From: Brassica napus | Taxonomy: Eukaryota; Streptophyta; Magnoliopsida; Brassicales; Brassicaceae | DNA: 64,000 nucleotides | Assembly: GCF_020379485.1 (NCBI RefSeq) | Contig: NW_026016691.1 | Span: 1-64,000 of the forward strand | Direction: 5' to 3' | Shown here: piece by piece, positions 34,606 through 47,123 of the stretch | Layout of the letters: each line of letters opens with the position of its first letter | How positions within the stretch are numbered: the first letter of the stretch is position 1 | Program-made: the position numbers and the translations under genes | Notes under the pieces: model-generated | Databases searched by the model: none | Seen by the model: only the letters and a program-made list of their open reading frames with translations | What the model was told of the DNA's origin: nothing

Positions 34606-37600
34606 ATGACAGGGCAGGATAAAGTCTTACTTGTACATGGGACGTGGGTCCGTGATAGCGATCAACGGTGGATATTTGAACCTGACATAACGGCCAAAGT
34701 AGAACATTTCATTCGAATTTTCTCCGGGATGACGATGACAGAGTTATTGACTTCGGTGAGAGAACGCTATCAACTATCATCGACAGATGCTACGCTCAAG
34801 CTTTCATATCAATATCCCGAATGGGTGAGCTTTGGAGATGCAGAGCTCGAAATGCCTCAGTACATAACCGAGGACACATAAGTCGGTGTGTTTCTAAGCA
34901 TGAGGAGATCTATTGAAGAAGTTCCTCTATATGTCTCTATCTACCGCCAATCACATGGAGGGAAGCTACTTACTAAGGGGCGCGAGACAGAACAGAGGGT
35001 GCCTATGGCCGAGGATGTTGGAGAAGGAATCGATGAAGAAGACTGGCATACCTTTGCACTATCAGAAACCCTACTGACCATTCCACTCACTCAACCAAAA
35101 ACAAAGGCGATTCCACATGAAGTTCTAGACTATTCTGTTTCAAAGGCGGTGCGATCTAAAGAACGACTCCCTACTATTCCACTTCTCCAGGTGGAATAGT
35201 AATCACAGAAAGAGGTGCTCCCATCCGCGCTACCAGTCGTCAGACAGGCCCGAATGATAGGAGAAAAAACAAACGTCCTGTGGAAGAGGAAACAGAGTCA
35301 GAGTCTGACTCAGATGATGACATGGTCGTTCCTGTTGTTCTCCCGGTTGTTGGTGAAACCGGAGAAGGGTCTAGGCCGGTCCGGAGACATCTATTATTTG
35401 GAAATGCTGGCATTCCAGACACTGACGGTGGAGTTGGAGATTCAAACTCTGATTCAGATGATTCTGAAGAATTACCAGTAGACGATGGTCTACACTGGGG
35501 TAAATTCGATGAAGCACTCCACGAGATGCTAAACAACCCGTATACGCCAGCTTTTTTTGGAAGGGATGCTCCACCTGTATTCAACAATCGGGAGGAAACA
35601 GGTAAAAAATAACTTCTAAGTAAATACAAATGTAAAGCTACATCATAAGGAATGAAATTTAATAGAATGGATTTCTCATGCTGCTTTCTATACTATTTTT
35701 GAAATGTAGAAACTAATTCCATACTATATAAAACAATTGACATGCAGCTGAATGTTTCATTGATTTTGTAGGGGTTGACACGGCTCTGGCCGACATCCAA
35801 TACGAGGGAGATGACTTTTATGTGGGTCGTGTTTTCAAATCCAAAGCCGACTGCAAAATCAAACTTGCAATACATGCTATAAACCGGAAGTTCCATTTCA
35901 AGACCACGCGTTCAAGCCCTTCCATACTACTTGCACAATGCGTTGGTGATGCATCCCCATGGCGCGTGTATGCGGTCTTGTTGGATGCAAGTGGGAACTT
36001 CCAAGTCAGACAAGCTAACCTAGTTCACTCTTGCACCGTTGACGACCGTAGAAACTACCACAAACTTGCAACGACTATCGTGATTGGGCAGATATTGCAA
36101 TCTCGTTTTGTTGGTATTAAGAAGGGCCCCACTGCCGCCGCAATAAAGAAAATATTGCTAGATGAATTTCATGTCAACGTTTCATACTGGAAAGCTTGGA
36201 GAGCTAGAGAGATGGCGATTGAGCACGCAATGGGGACAATGGTTGGAAGTTATGCACTGATACCTCCATATTTGGCACTCCTTCAGTCTTCTAATGGAGG
36301 AACCGTATGCTACGTGGAAAGTATGGATGAAGAAGAAGGTGGAACACGGTTTCAATACTGTTTTGTTGCTTATGGAGCATCGGTGGCCGGGTATTCGTGT
36401 ATGCGGAAAGTTATTGTTGTTGATGTGACGTCACTTAAAGGGAAGTATGGTGGGTGTCTACTTTCAGCCTCAACACAAGATGGGAATTTCTAAATATTTT
36501 CCCTTGCGTTTGCTGTTGTTAATAGTGAAAACGACGATGCTTGGGAATGGTTTTTCCAGAGGCTACAAACTTTTGTTGTCGATACCCCGGGCTTGGTTTT
36601 CATCTCTGATCACCATCCAAGTATCGCCACTGGACTGAGGAAGGTAAATATCTGGACAATCTTCAGTGAACATTAAATTTAGCACATTCCATTTTTTCCA
36701 ACTATACTATATGTAACATTCACTGACTATATAATATATTTGTACATGTACAGGTATACAACCATGCTCAGCATGTCATATGTGTTGTCCATCTGTGGAG
36801 AAATGTGATGGCAAAATACAAGAGTAGCAGACTCGCCAACCTTATGTCCGCTGCTGCAAGAGCTTTCACCGTGACTGAATTTAATAAGAAGTTTATTGAA
36901 ATACAGAAAATCAGCCCAAATTGCGCGGCTTACTTGGTTGATATAGGTAACGATTATATCTGATATTAAATAATATCCGACGATACTATACTATATTGCT
37001 TTATTTCTATTCTATCTAATACAATAAAGTACTAAATATAAAACTGCCCACTACTTATTAATGTTGTTAACAGGGTTCGACCAGTGGACTAAGGTTCATT
37101 TCAGGGGGAACAGGTTCAACATAAAGGATTCAAACATAGCTGAATCCTGGAATGGGGTGCTTAAGGAAGCACGTGAATATCCCCTCATTACCATGTTTGA
37201 GTACATACGTACAACAGTTATGTCTTAGTTCGCATTGCGTCGAACGAAATCAACCCGGGAGCAAGGAACTATCACCCCAAATGTCAGGAAACTCGTGGAG
37301 GAAAACTTTGATCTCTCCACCGCTATGGCTGTACGTGATATAGCCGATCTTGAATACCAAGTGCAGGACCCCGCCGGGGAGTGCTTCACAGTTTTATTGG
37401 GTCCCGGTACTTGCACATGTGGTGAGTATCAACTAATATGGATACCCTATATGCATGTGCTTGCTTGTTCAACCAGGGTTGGATTTCCATCTGATGCGCT
37501 GGTGGCACCGGCATACCGTGTACCAACATGGCGCCAAGGCTTCATCGGAAAAATCTATCCGGTCCCATCTGTTGGTGGATTAGAACTCGGATCTGGAACT

Positions 37601-37975
37601 AGAGCTCCATTACTTCCACCGGCAGTACGCCGCCCACCTGGGCGTCCTAGGAAAGTCCGCATCCTATCACGTGGGGAGTACAAGGTAATCTACTCTACCA
37701 TTTGTGAAATTTGTAATCAATGAACGGAATAGTTAGATAAACTTATGGAATAGCCAGGCTGAATAGAAAATTATTCAAATGGACCAAATATAAAGTACAA
37801 TATGTAAATATTGTCGTAATACCTATTATTATGGAACGTTATATATTCTACATTTAGGCAAGAATGATATCTGTTTAAATTTGGTATGTAGAAAGGAGGA
37901 AGCTCGTCAAACAGGAAATGCAAACGTTGTGGCCGTTCGGGACACAACAGGGCATCCTGCCGCAACCCAATATGA
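34606..37975 (+). pseudogene. mudrA-like MULE transposase, broken by stops and frameshifts
   Basis: Remnant of the transposase of the surrounding MULE. Visible regions: an N-terminal PB1/MudR-like segment (34606-35190), an acidic linker (35280-35480), a MuDR DNA-binding-like segment (35775-36060, with FYVGRVFKSKADCK), the MULE catalytic core (36300-36900), a SWIM-type zinc motif (CTCG...HVLAC, 37411-37470), an RRPPGRPRK AT-hook and a terminal CCHC knuckle (CKRCGRSGHNRASC). Catalytic acids are still visible in VDVTSLKGK, FISDHHPSI and IAESWNG. Introns of usual type lie at about 35604-35771, 36642-36753, 36947-37073 and 37684-37892. In-frame stops at 34879, 36491 and 37226 and frame breaks near 35185 and 37430 kill it. 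At least two of the stops look like Gln codons changed by C to T. Confidence 0.85.
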
Positions 37976-38189
37976 TAAGCTATAACTAAGGAGAAGGCAG
38001 TTCGATGAAATATTTTGGGAACTGGGTGATTATGCAGTAGCCAGTGTCGTCTAAAGACCGGGCATGTACAGGAAGTGGACAGGGGCGAAAACAGTGTTTT
38101 AACCAAATAGAATGGTATATGCTTCACAGTGATATATCTATCTATTTGGTATGTACATATTATGTTATGTAGACCCCTTTAAATCACAA

Positions 38190-38811
38190 CTCTTGTGGTT
38201 GTTGCACGGAACACCCCAGACCTTCTCTTTTGTCTAATATTAATAATGCCGTTCTCCACTATTTGCTCACACCTTATAAGCCTTAAGCGTTTAGGTTGTT
38301 GTTTCTATACCATTTACGATGAGTACTATACTATTACTAATACATTTAAACCGTTCTCCAGGGTAATCCTAAACACAACATGTCCACTCTTACTAAATTC
38401 TAAATCCAATACAATAACACTTTTTAATAATACAAAACCTACCCTTCATCAACACTAAACCCAATATCTATCCACACGTTAACATTTCCACCTAAGCACA
38501 ACAAACCAACCCGTAGGGAAAACTATACCCAAACCCCCACCCCACCCCCATAAACCCTAAACCCAATACAATGCCCCCTTTAGACATATTGTGGTTGTTG
38601 TACGGAACACCGGTAGACCTTTTCTTTTGTGTAATATTAATAATGCAGTTATGTACTATGTCCACATATCTTAGAAGCATATCGTGTGTAGCTTGTTCAT
38701 ACTATACTATTTATTACCAGTACTATACTATAATTAGACCTCTATGTCGGTACCAATCGAAATACTAAACATAACATCCACACGCTTACAGAAAACGAAA
38801 CTCAACCTCTT

Positions 38812-38847
<36 letters not shown>

Positions 38848-39760
38848 AAAAAAACCATAAACAACATAAATATCTTAGAAGTAACCCAAAAGAAACTCTA
38901 TACAGTTAAACCCAATATACCATTTGTGGTAAGACAATACTATATTAAAGTTAATATGGTGAAGTTGAAATTCGCACACAAACCAATTACCATTACAAAA
39001 TGAACTCTATACAGTTAAACCCAATATCTTTACACACGTTAACATTTCCACCTTAGCACAACAAACCAACCCGTATGGAAAACTAAACCCAAACCCCCAC
39101 CCCACCCCCATAAACCCTAAACCCAATACAATGCCTCCTTTTAGACATGTTGTGGTTGTTGTACGGAACACCGGTAGACCTTTTATTTTGTGTAATATTA
39201 ATAATGCAGTTATGTACTATGTCCACATATCTTACAAGCATTTAGTGTTTACATCGTTTATTCTATACTATTTTTGCCAGTACCATACTATAATTATTCG
39301 TCTAAGTCGTTCCCAATCGAAATACTAAACATAACATCCACACGCCTACAGAAAACGAAACCCAAACCTCCCCCCCCCCCCCCCCCCAATAACCATAAAC
39401 AACATAAATATCTTTCAAGAAACCCAAAAGCTTCCACGCAACTATACCATTAGTTAGAAGACTATACTATACGAAAGTTAATATGGTGAAGCTGAAATTC
39501 GCATACAAACCAATAACCATTACAAAAGGAACTCTATAGAGTTTAAAAAAATGTGCAAAACACCCCTTAAAAAGACACATAAACCCAAAAATCCAACCCC
39601 AGCAAACCAAAGAACACATCCTCAACACTATACCCAATACCTTTACACTCAGTAACACTAAAAAGAAACCTAAACAGAACAAACCAACCCGTAGGGAAAA
39701 CTAAACCCAAACCCCCCACCCCAACCCCCCTAAACCCTAAACCCAATACAATGCCCACGT
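38190..39760. repeat. About 550-bp direct repeats with telomere-like and poly-C segments
   Basis: A unit containing ACCCAAACCCCCACCCCACC, TAAACCCTAAACCCAATACA, TTGTGGTTGTTGTACGGAAC and GTAATATTAATAATGCAGTT appears from about 38500 and again from about 39050, with a partial copy near 39690 and a diverged one near 38190. Each full unit ends in a long C run. The repeats lie between the 3' ends of the two convergent genes of the MULE. Confidence 0.85.
38813..38845. repeat. 33-bp C homopolymer
   Basis: Thirty-three consecutive C residues followed by nine A. A second run of 18 C at 39370-39387 sits at the same place in the next repeat unit. Such runs expand by slippage and are prone to sequencing error, so the exact length is uncertain. 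Confidence 0.85.
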
Positions 39761-40276
39761 ATGATACAAAACGTAAACACCAACAACTCCACCATTTTTG
39801 AAAACTAAACCCAAACCCTCCCCGACCCCTTAATCATATAGACATTACCATTACTCCTTGCAATGTGAATTTATCAACCGTCATATATGGAATAGATAGT
39901 ACCGGAAGATTGGCCAAACAGTATGGAATATAGATGGAATGTGTTGAATTTACATAGGATTTTGTAGATGAACATAAACTTGGGTATGACTCAAGAGAGA
40001 CTGACTTAGCATAACCTTCGTTCCACATGTTGTACAATCAGTACTCTAAACGGTAAACACTAACTCCTGAAAAATATACTATTTTAATTGCATGGAATAA
40101 AGAAACCTGGGACTGAGGACATCATAAGTTAAACATAAGAAATCATCGTTTGTTATTCTGAAGAAACAAAGGATCACAGAGTAAAACATAAAGAGGTAGG
40201 AGAAAGGGAATTCAGCAACACAATGTGGATTACATCAAACACGAATGAACATAAAGTAGTAAAGTTCTGAAAACGA

Positions 40277-43200
40277 CTAAACTGCAGGATTAGGGGGGAC
40301 CACCTTAAACATACCCAGGGTAGAGATCGCATAGTTCTCCGCTGCAACACGAACATCATCTTCAGTGAGAGCCAGATCAATCAAAGGCTTCCCCACGGCA
40401 GCAATCTCTAACAGAATCAGTGCCACAACCGCGGCGTACCCTAACAACAGGAAAATGATTATTATAAATACTTCATGGAATGCTCTACTAATTACCTCAT
40501 ATAGTATAGTAGGATATGCGTATGGTATAGTGCGGTGTGTTAAATAAAAATTTAAATGAGAGGCGATTAATACCTGGATGTTCAATTAGAACTGGTATGT
40601 CTAAGCGAGATATGGGGAACGAAAGGTAATTCAATTCACGAGGTCGTGAAGTTAGACAGAACCTCGATACCATGTGCGGCATCATAATCGATATCGGGTT
40701 GACGACATCTTTCAACACTGAAATAGGAGGACATGTCTGGTTCGCGTCCACCACATAGATGGCCCACATAGGCAAATCTACTATCATACCAATCCAGTGT
40801 CTGTCTTTAACCAGAATCAGAGTGTAGAGAAAGTCTACTCGCGTAAACCATTGTGGCTGGTGCATGAACTGACTGCGCAGAGACACCGGAAAAGTGAAGG
40901 CGGACTTATCTTGCATGGCTTCAAAAGCAGGATAACTTCGGATCAGATCGATAAAGAAAGTTGGAGGGATGAAGTCAAATTTTGAAGATGGATTGATGTC
41001 ACGCCTCTTTCTTATCCAACCTACAACACGATCCACAGCCTACAAAGTAGACATAAATAAGAAGGAAAACACATAAACAAAATTTATGCAAAGCAGTGAG
41101 GATTATAACGTACCTCATACGAACAAACACTGGTGCAATTGAACAGATCATCCAAAGAAGCAATGGAAATGATTGACCCGAGGGATGGTGCATTTGATCT
41201 GAAGGAAAGTGGCAATACCGTTAGTTGTCTATTTCATGACTATACCATATTATATCAAATGGAATATATTGTTTTCAAATGGAATAGCAGCCATGAAATG
41301 CTTTCAACTTACTTTGCCTCCGCCATTGTCTTCAGGAAGGCCTCTCTTGCAGCTGGGGTTGGCGGAGAAAATGGGGAGAAGCCACCTATAAAGGTGTGTT
41401 TTTCTTGAGGACGAGGCTTTGGGTTACTTGGCTCAGCCGCCACCTTTTTAACCCGTTTAGGAGGTGCAGGATTATCATCAGTTTGACGCGCCACTTTCTT
41501 GTTTCCATCTTTCTTACGGACGGCGTGTGCAGGAGGAGTGTAGCGTTTCGTACTTGTATGCGTACGTCAACTAAAACGTCTGCCACCATCGGCTTGACCA
41601 CCGGCTGCATCAGTGTTCACTCGTCCAGCCTATTAACATAAACTTATCACCTCTGCAAACACACTTTACATACGAGCTCGGAAGAAGCTAAAGCATTATA
41701 CCTGAACTTTAGTAATTGTAACATCATCTTCATCCTCATCCACACCCTTATTCCCAACAGCAGCCTCACCACGATCGTCATGCACACCATCAAGACCCAC
41801 TTTCTCCGGATTGACATCTGATGATGTCTGAGGTACATCAGTTCGAGAACCAGCGGAGGGTCGGACCGGGTTCTGCCAATGTAAAGCACATAGAATGGAA
41901 TCTATTAAAAAATGGAGTAGTTATAGAGATTTATATATACAAATATAGTATAGAGAACTTACTTTATCAATGCCCGCTTCTGATAGTATTTTATTAACGA
42001 CGCCAGGCACTGGGTCATCAACGCGGCCTTCCGATGATACATTCACTTGGTCCTACATAGATTAACCACGTTTTTCAATTTACTGAGCCAATATACATTA
42101 TTATAATATTAAGACAAAGCCGACAATTTGACTGCTTATCAGGTTTCTACTCATTCTTACCACATCAACTCGAGAAGGAGGATTGGCGGCATCAGAATTG
42201 TCAGGGGATGCGACGTTTACCGAATGCGATGGATTCTAAATTAAAATAGTATGGTACTGTCAGTGACAAATCTCAATATGGAAAGGGTCTACTGGCATCA
42301 ACTGCATAGAATGGTATAAAACACAACAGAATTTAAAGGACAAACCTCCACGTTTATGGGATCATGTCCAATGTCAGCATCTCCCCCATGCTCGCCCACC
42401 TCCACGTTTATGGGGTCATGTCCAATGTCAGCATCCGGCCCATGGTCGCCCCCTGTCTCATTTCTAAATTCGGCTCCATGAGTTGAGTCGGTCTGTTTAC
42501 CCGGAGATAGTCCTCCACCCCTTTCTCCTTCATCCAGATTCTGTCCCAAACCAACCGAGGCAGTCTCTGTTGCCCCAACATCCTCTCCATCTCGCGGTGT
42601 TGACTGGAGAATAATACAAACAAGTAATATGTATATGAAATAGTCTGGTGAGATTATGGAATGACATACTATAGAATAATAATTTCATTGTATTGAGATT
42701 TACCTCGGGAGCACCAGTATGTGTAGTGTGTCGATCGGAATTAACCTCTGTATAGTTGAAATCATCATTCTGACCTGGGAATGGTGACGAATGTCTCCCA
42801 GGACTGAACCCATACGTTGCTCACAAATCCGCACCTCTAAGTCCGGACTTAAGTAACTGATTGATCTTATCAAACTCCCCTGTGACCGTAGTTTCCAAAT
42901 GGGCAATCGCGGTGGTAGCTGCTTGTAAGTCGGTTCGAAGGCCTCCCACTTCAGAATTAAAATGGCCCTTCAAACTCAGAATATAGCCCTCAAACATTGC
43001 AATTACCTTATCCTCGTATACCTCAGCTGCACGCCTAAGTAATGTTTCGACATCAAAATGGAAACTCTCACCACCATGCGGGGCACCCGAGGGGTTAGCT
43101 GATGATTGCCCTCTCGGATCTCCAGGGTAACCACCACTCTCTACGCCACCACGATGCGCATTATCCTTTTCAACCGGGTCTGGAACATTTTCATCACTTG

Positions 43201-44453
43201 ACTCCGAAGTTTGTGCATGACCCTTCTTCAGTTTAACATCATCCGCTTTCACACCACCTGACCAAGTGTTATGCTCAAATGGGTAATCATCGTCAATCAA
43301 AGCAACCATGGTATCAACACTCGTATCTTCCTTATCTCCCAACCCACGATAAAGATCCTCCCCCACTTCATATGTGCTAATCAAAGACCGTACATATGCC
43401 TGCAACACAAATACAGGATAGAGAAAGCCAGAAAATAGTAAGTAAGTAGTGTGGTCAAATAAAAACAAGTGTAGGTCTTTGAAATGAAAATAGTATGGTT
43501 TGAATTGACATATGAAATGACATATATATGAAATAGACAAATACATTGACTAACCTGTCCCAGTTGATCAACCGTCTTGGCCGAGACAATGTTGACTACC
43601 ACCTTTCTATCAACAACTCTCCTGATAATCTCTTCGCTGGACAAGCTGGAATCTGCTAGAGGATCCGCACCGCCAGTCTTAATAATGATAGAAGGACATG
43701 CAGTCACAGTAACCAATACCATAGCATGTGTAAATCCTTGAATGGCCATTGTATCCTTCACATAATTAATTGCAGATCTTGCTTTTGTACTTCTAACCTT
43801 CAGTAAAAATGACTCCCTGCCCATGGATACTTCAGGAAAGCGTCAAGATCACCAAGCATGCTCACTATTTCGGGTCTGATTTTTGTTGTCCCACATGTTG
43901 GACACAGAATTCCTTCCACCAATACCAACAACGAAAGCCGCAAACGGGTTAACCGATCCTTGTATTTTTTACCCCTCACAAGCCGCTCCATGATCCATCC
44001 AGGTGTGGGCTTATCCTCCCCTCGAAATAAATCATCCCATATTGACATAGATGATTTCCCTTTACCGGACGCCTTCCCTCGCCCGATACCTTTCTCGGGG
44101 GGTTCTCCAGTTAACCCAACCCCGTCGCCACAGTGCAGTCCGGTGACCATAGCAAAGTCTTGTATGGCATAGCGTATCGGCTTACCAACGAAGATCCACC
44201 AAAGTTCATACTCTTTTGCAGTGACCAACTGGCGTGAGAGACAGTAATGGAGGAACATTACTGAAAAAGTATGCGAACCCATCTGCAAAACTCTCCGGAA
44301 CTGCGACTGATTCAACATTTCCAAGTCTTCTTCCTCTAGTGCACTCTTTATGATGTCAATCCACCGTAGGTTGAAGTAGTTATTAACCCGTTTCCGCCCT
44401 GATGGTTCCGAACCCGCCTCAAACATTCTCAGAGGAAGGCCTAATTCGTCCAT
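40277..44453 (-). pseudogene. DUF1985 / ULP1-like cysteine protease gene of the MULE, broken
   Basis: Read on the minus strand, the start codon at 44453 gives MDELGLPLRMFEAGSE, leading a DUF1985 domain (44440-43820, with WWIFVGKPIRYAIQDFAMVTGL). A long low-complexity acidic middle follows in small exons (43399-42690, 42600-42346, and further ones to about 41310). The ULP1 (C48) protease domain is last (41040-40277; DRHWIGMIVDLPMWAIYVVDANQ holds the expected His-Trp and Asp). In the last exon the expected DCG around the catalytic Cys is replaced by GYAAVVALILLE, so the nucleophile seems lost or displaced. Frame breaks: a missing G near 43820 (PW|GRESF) and a TGA at 42821-42823 with clear homologous-looking sequence continuing (YGFSPGRHSSPFPG). 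ULP proteases cleave SUMO; the role in MULEs is unknown. Confidence 0.75.
42346..42453 (-). repeat. 54-bp coding tandem duplication in the ULP gene
   Basis: The block with CTCCACGTTTATGGG is repeated with a 54-bp period, giving two in-frame copies of an 18-residue segment ending DADIGHDPINVEV in the linker of the ULP protein. Confidence 0.8.
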
Positions 44454-45633
44454 TTTGGCACTGCCAAGCATGAAAACAATGCAACCAGTAAGAGTGACAG
44501 AGACAGGAAATAGAGTAGATACGTGCAATACTATTCCATATACATATTGAATGCGATTCCAGTGACGGAGATGGTCTAGTAACTGCACAAATATGAAGTA
44601 GAAGATCCTGGAAACCTAACAAAAATCAATAACAATTCAAGATACTCATAAAACGATAGACAGTGAAATGAGTTTCATAATCCTCATTCTAGTATTGATT
44701 TCCGTTGCTACCTGATACTGAATATCTATCTCTACCGAGATGGCAATAACAAACTGTGTCGAATGAAAACAATACCACAAATAAAAAAGAAATTCACAGT
44801 AAATGGAATAGCACACGGCATCACCATGTTATTCACATACTATATTACAATTGAAAAACAGAAATGGTCTAGTATGGTCAGATTTATAAAATATCCTAAT
44901 TCCCGAGTTGAACAATGAAACCACTTTAATATTCAAAATCTCTTTTTCGTGTTCAGATAATGACGGTTGAAAACGAAATAAACAGATAACCGAAAGCGAC
45001 GACGCAGAAATCACAATTACAACATTCCAAACAAAGGCACGGACTCGATTTTTGTTTCTTTCTTCGAATTGACAACCACGTGGAAAGACCAGTAAATCGA
45101 TACAGTACAGAAAAGAAATAGACAATTAAAGCTCTCGTATAGTTGAAAAGAACAAAGAAACGGACACCAAGACTCAATTCCAGTCAGAGTAACTGGAAAT
45201 TTCAAGAAAATAGAAAAGTAAATTCGAACTTACAAGAGTACCGGAGGCTTCCTTGCCTGAATAAGAACTGTAGAATGCCTTCCGTGTTCCGATTCGTCGG
45301 TCTGTGAAGTAATATCGCGGTGAGGAGCAGTTAAAAGTCAGGCAAAACACGGCGTGAATTTGCGGTGGTGAGGAAAGAGCAGAATAATGCTTAGTTTACA
45401 GAGAGAGGTATGGTAAAGTAAAAAAGGAATATGTGGGTAAATGATGCGCCACGACAGTTGTGTGAACAGTTTAAATTTTTACTTAATCTTTATTTTTTTG
45501 CCCGTTACTCCCGGTAAATAAGGAGGGCAAAATGGCAATATTTTATAAAAGGTGAGTCATGTATCGGTGAGTTAGGGAAATTAGCCATCGAGTGAATTAT
45601 GCGGTTATTGGACGTCATACAGTGCAATTCCCC

Positions 45634-45958
45634 ATAAAAAAACCATAATAGTTTTTTTTTTTTTTTGAAAATTTTAATTTTAATTTTTAAAATTTTGAAA
45701 CCATGTACTCAAAATCATATCTTTTAACTATAAACTCTAAAAGTCTAGAATAGTTAATCTTAGGGTATAAATGTATTTTTACTCTTTAATAAAACTTCTT
45801 TCGATTATTTTTCTCATTACTATTTTTGTGACAAAAAATTAAAAAGCACTATCTTAAGAAAATTTTCTATATTATTTTTATTCAGTTTATAAATTTAAAT
45901 CCGACTTTTTATATTTAACATTTATGTTGATACTTGTAAAACAATTCTATCGAAGTAT
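45634..45958. other. Spacer between two MULEs
   Basis: AT-rich sequence from the 11.6-kb MULE to the target duplication of the next element. It starts with A and T runs and shows no gene. Confidence 0.5.
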
Positions 45959-46490
45959 GAAGTTGGTTGGGAAAAGGGTATTTTTCGATCCCTACTATTT
46001 GTATCGTATCTTTTTATACCCAAACAAAAGATAAGTGTTAAATACGACCTAAACTAAAAAATAATTTGAACTGTAGATCTAAACTCTAAATCGTATGCAT
46101 AAACCTACTTTAACTAACATCGCCTTAGTCAACCACTGTGCTACGACATTTTTATTGTCTCTTTATTAGATTGAAAACATCTATATTTCGATTTATATAT
46201 TCTAAGGGAAAATGATTTTTGTTTACAAATTTTATTAAGTACAAATTATAATTGCATCAATAGTTATCTAATTAGTTTTGTTTTATTTTTGCTTACAAAT
46301 TTTATTTAGAACTATTTTAAAATGACATTTCTCAAATAGTTATATAATTTAAAATATTTAAATTTTAAAAATCTATATATAATAGTTGATTATAATTTTT
46401 TCTTAAAAATCAGAACCTAACTTTTAAAATAAACAATGTACACAAATCTTAATTTCAAAAGTTAGGTTTTGATTTTTAAGAAAAAATTAT

Positions 46491-46996
46491 GGGGAAATTA
46501 TATGTTTACCACTTTCATGGTACCACTTTTCATTTTTACCACTACTAATGAGACATTTTCAAAAATATCTTCTTCATTAAGTGGCAAAAGACTCTTATGA
46601 CCTTGTTATTTATATATATAATAAATCATTATTTAAATAAAAAAATTATGTTTTCGAATTATACTTTTTCAAATTTGAACTTTTTTATACATTTCTTTTT
46701 TTCGAAACTTTTTTCGAATTTTTTTTTTCCAAATTTCTTTTTGAAAAACGAAAATTATGTTTGAAACTAATTTTTTAACATTTTTTATATATTTTTTAAG
46801 TATTTATATATTTATTAGAATCATAAATTTCACATTCCAAAAACCCTATCCCACCCCGCAACTCTAAACCATAAATCTAAATTAGTTAACCCTAAGGGTA
46901 TAATTGTATTTTACCTTTCATTAAAAGTGAGGGTAAAAGTGGTTAGTGTAAACATGAATAATAGTACTATGAATGTGGTATTTGTGGCAATTTCCC
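46491..46996. mobile_element. Nested MULE-type MITE (506 bp)
   Basis: Begins GGGGAAATTATATG and ends GTGGCAATTTCCC. AAAAATTAT is duplicated exactly on both sides (46482-46490 and 46997-47005), a 9-bp Mutator-type target. Only short terminal similarity is seen (GGGAAATT/AATTTCCC plus TACCAC/GTGGTA inside). It sits in the loop of the larger inverted-repeat element. Confidence 0.85.
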
Positions 46997-47123
46997 AAAA
47001 ATTATAGTCACTGTTATATATAGATTTTTAAAATTTAAATATTTTAAATTAGATAACTATTTGAGAAATGTCATTTTAAAATTAGATTGAATAATTTATG
47101 AAATATCATTTTTAGTTTCATTA

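Larger units (their letters stand above)
34003..45633 (+). mobile_element. Large Mutator-like element (11.6 kb) with mudrA and ULP genes, Kaonashi-like
   Basis: The left end GGGTTAATTGGCGAAATAG and the right end GTGCAATTCCCC share only about 10 bp of inverted terminal sequence. ATAAAAAA precedes the left end and ATAAAAAAA follows the right end, a likely 8-9 bp duplication in an A run. Inside, a mudrA-like transposase on the plus strand faces a DUF1985/ULP-protease gene on the minus strand, with a repeat-rich spacer between their 3' ends. In Arabidopsis, elements with long inverted termini missing and a ULP-like second gene have been described as Kaonashi (KI) MULEs. Both genes are broken, so this copy is dead. 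It accounts for most of the enlarged interval between NUP50 and the beta-glucosidase. Confidence 0.75.
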
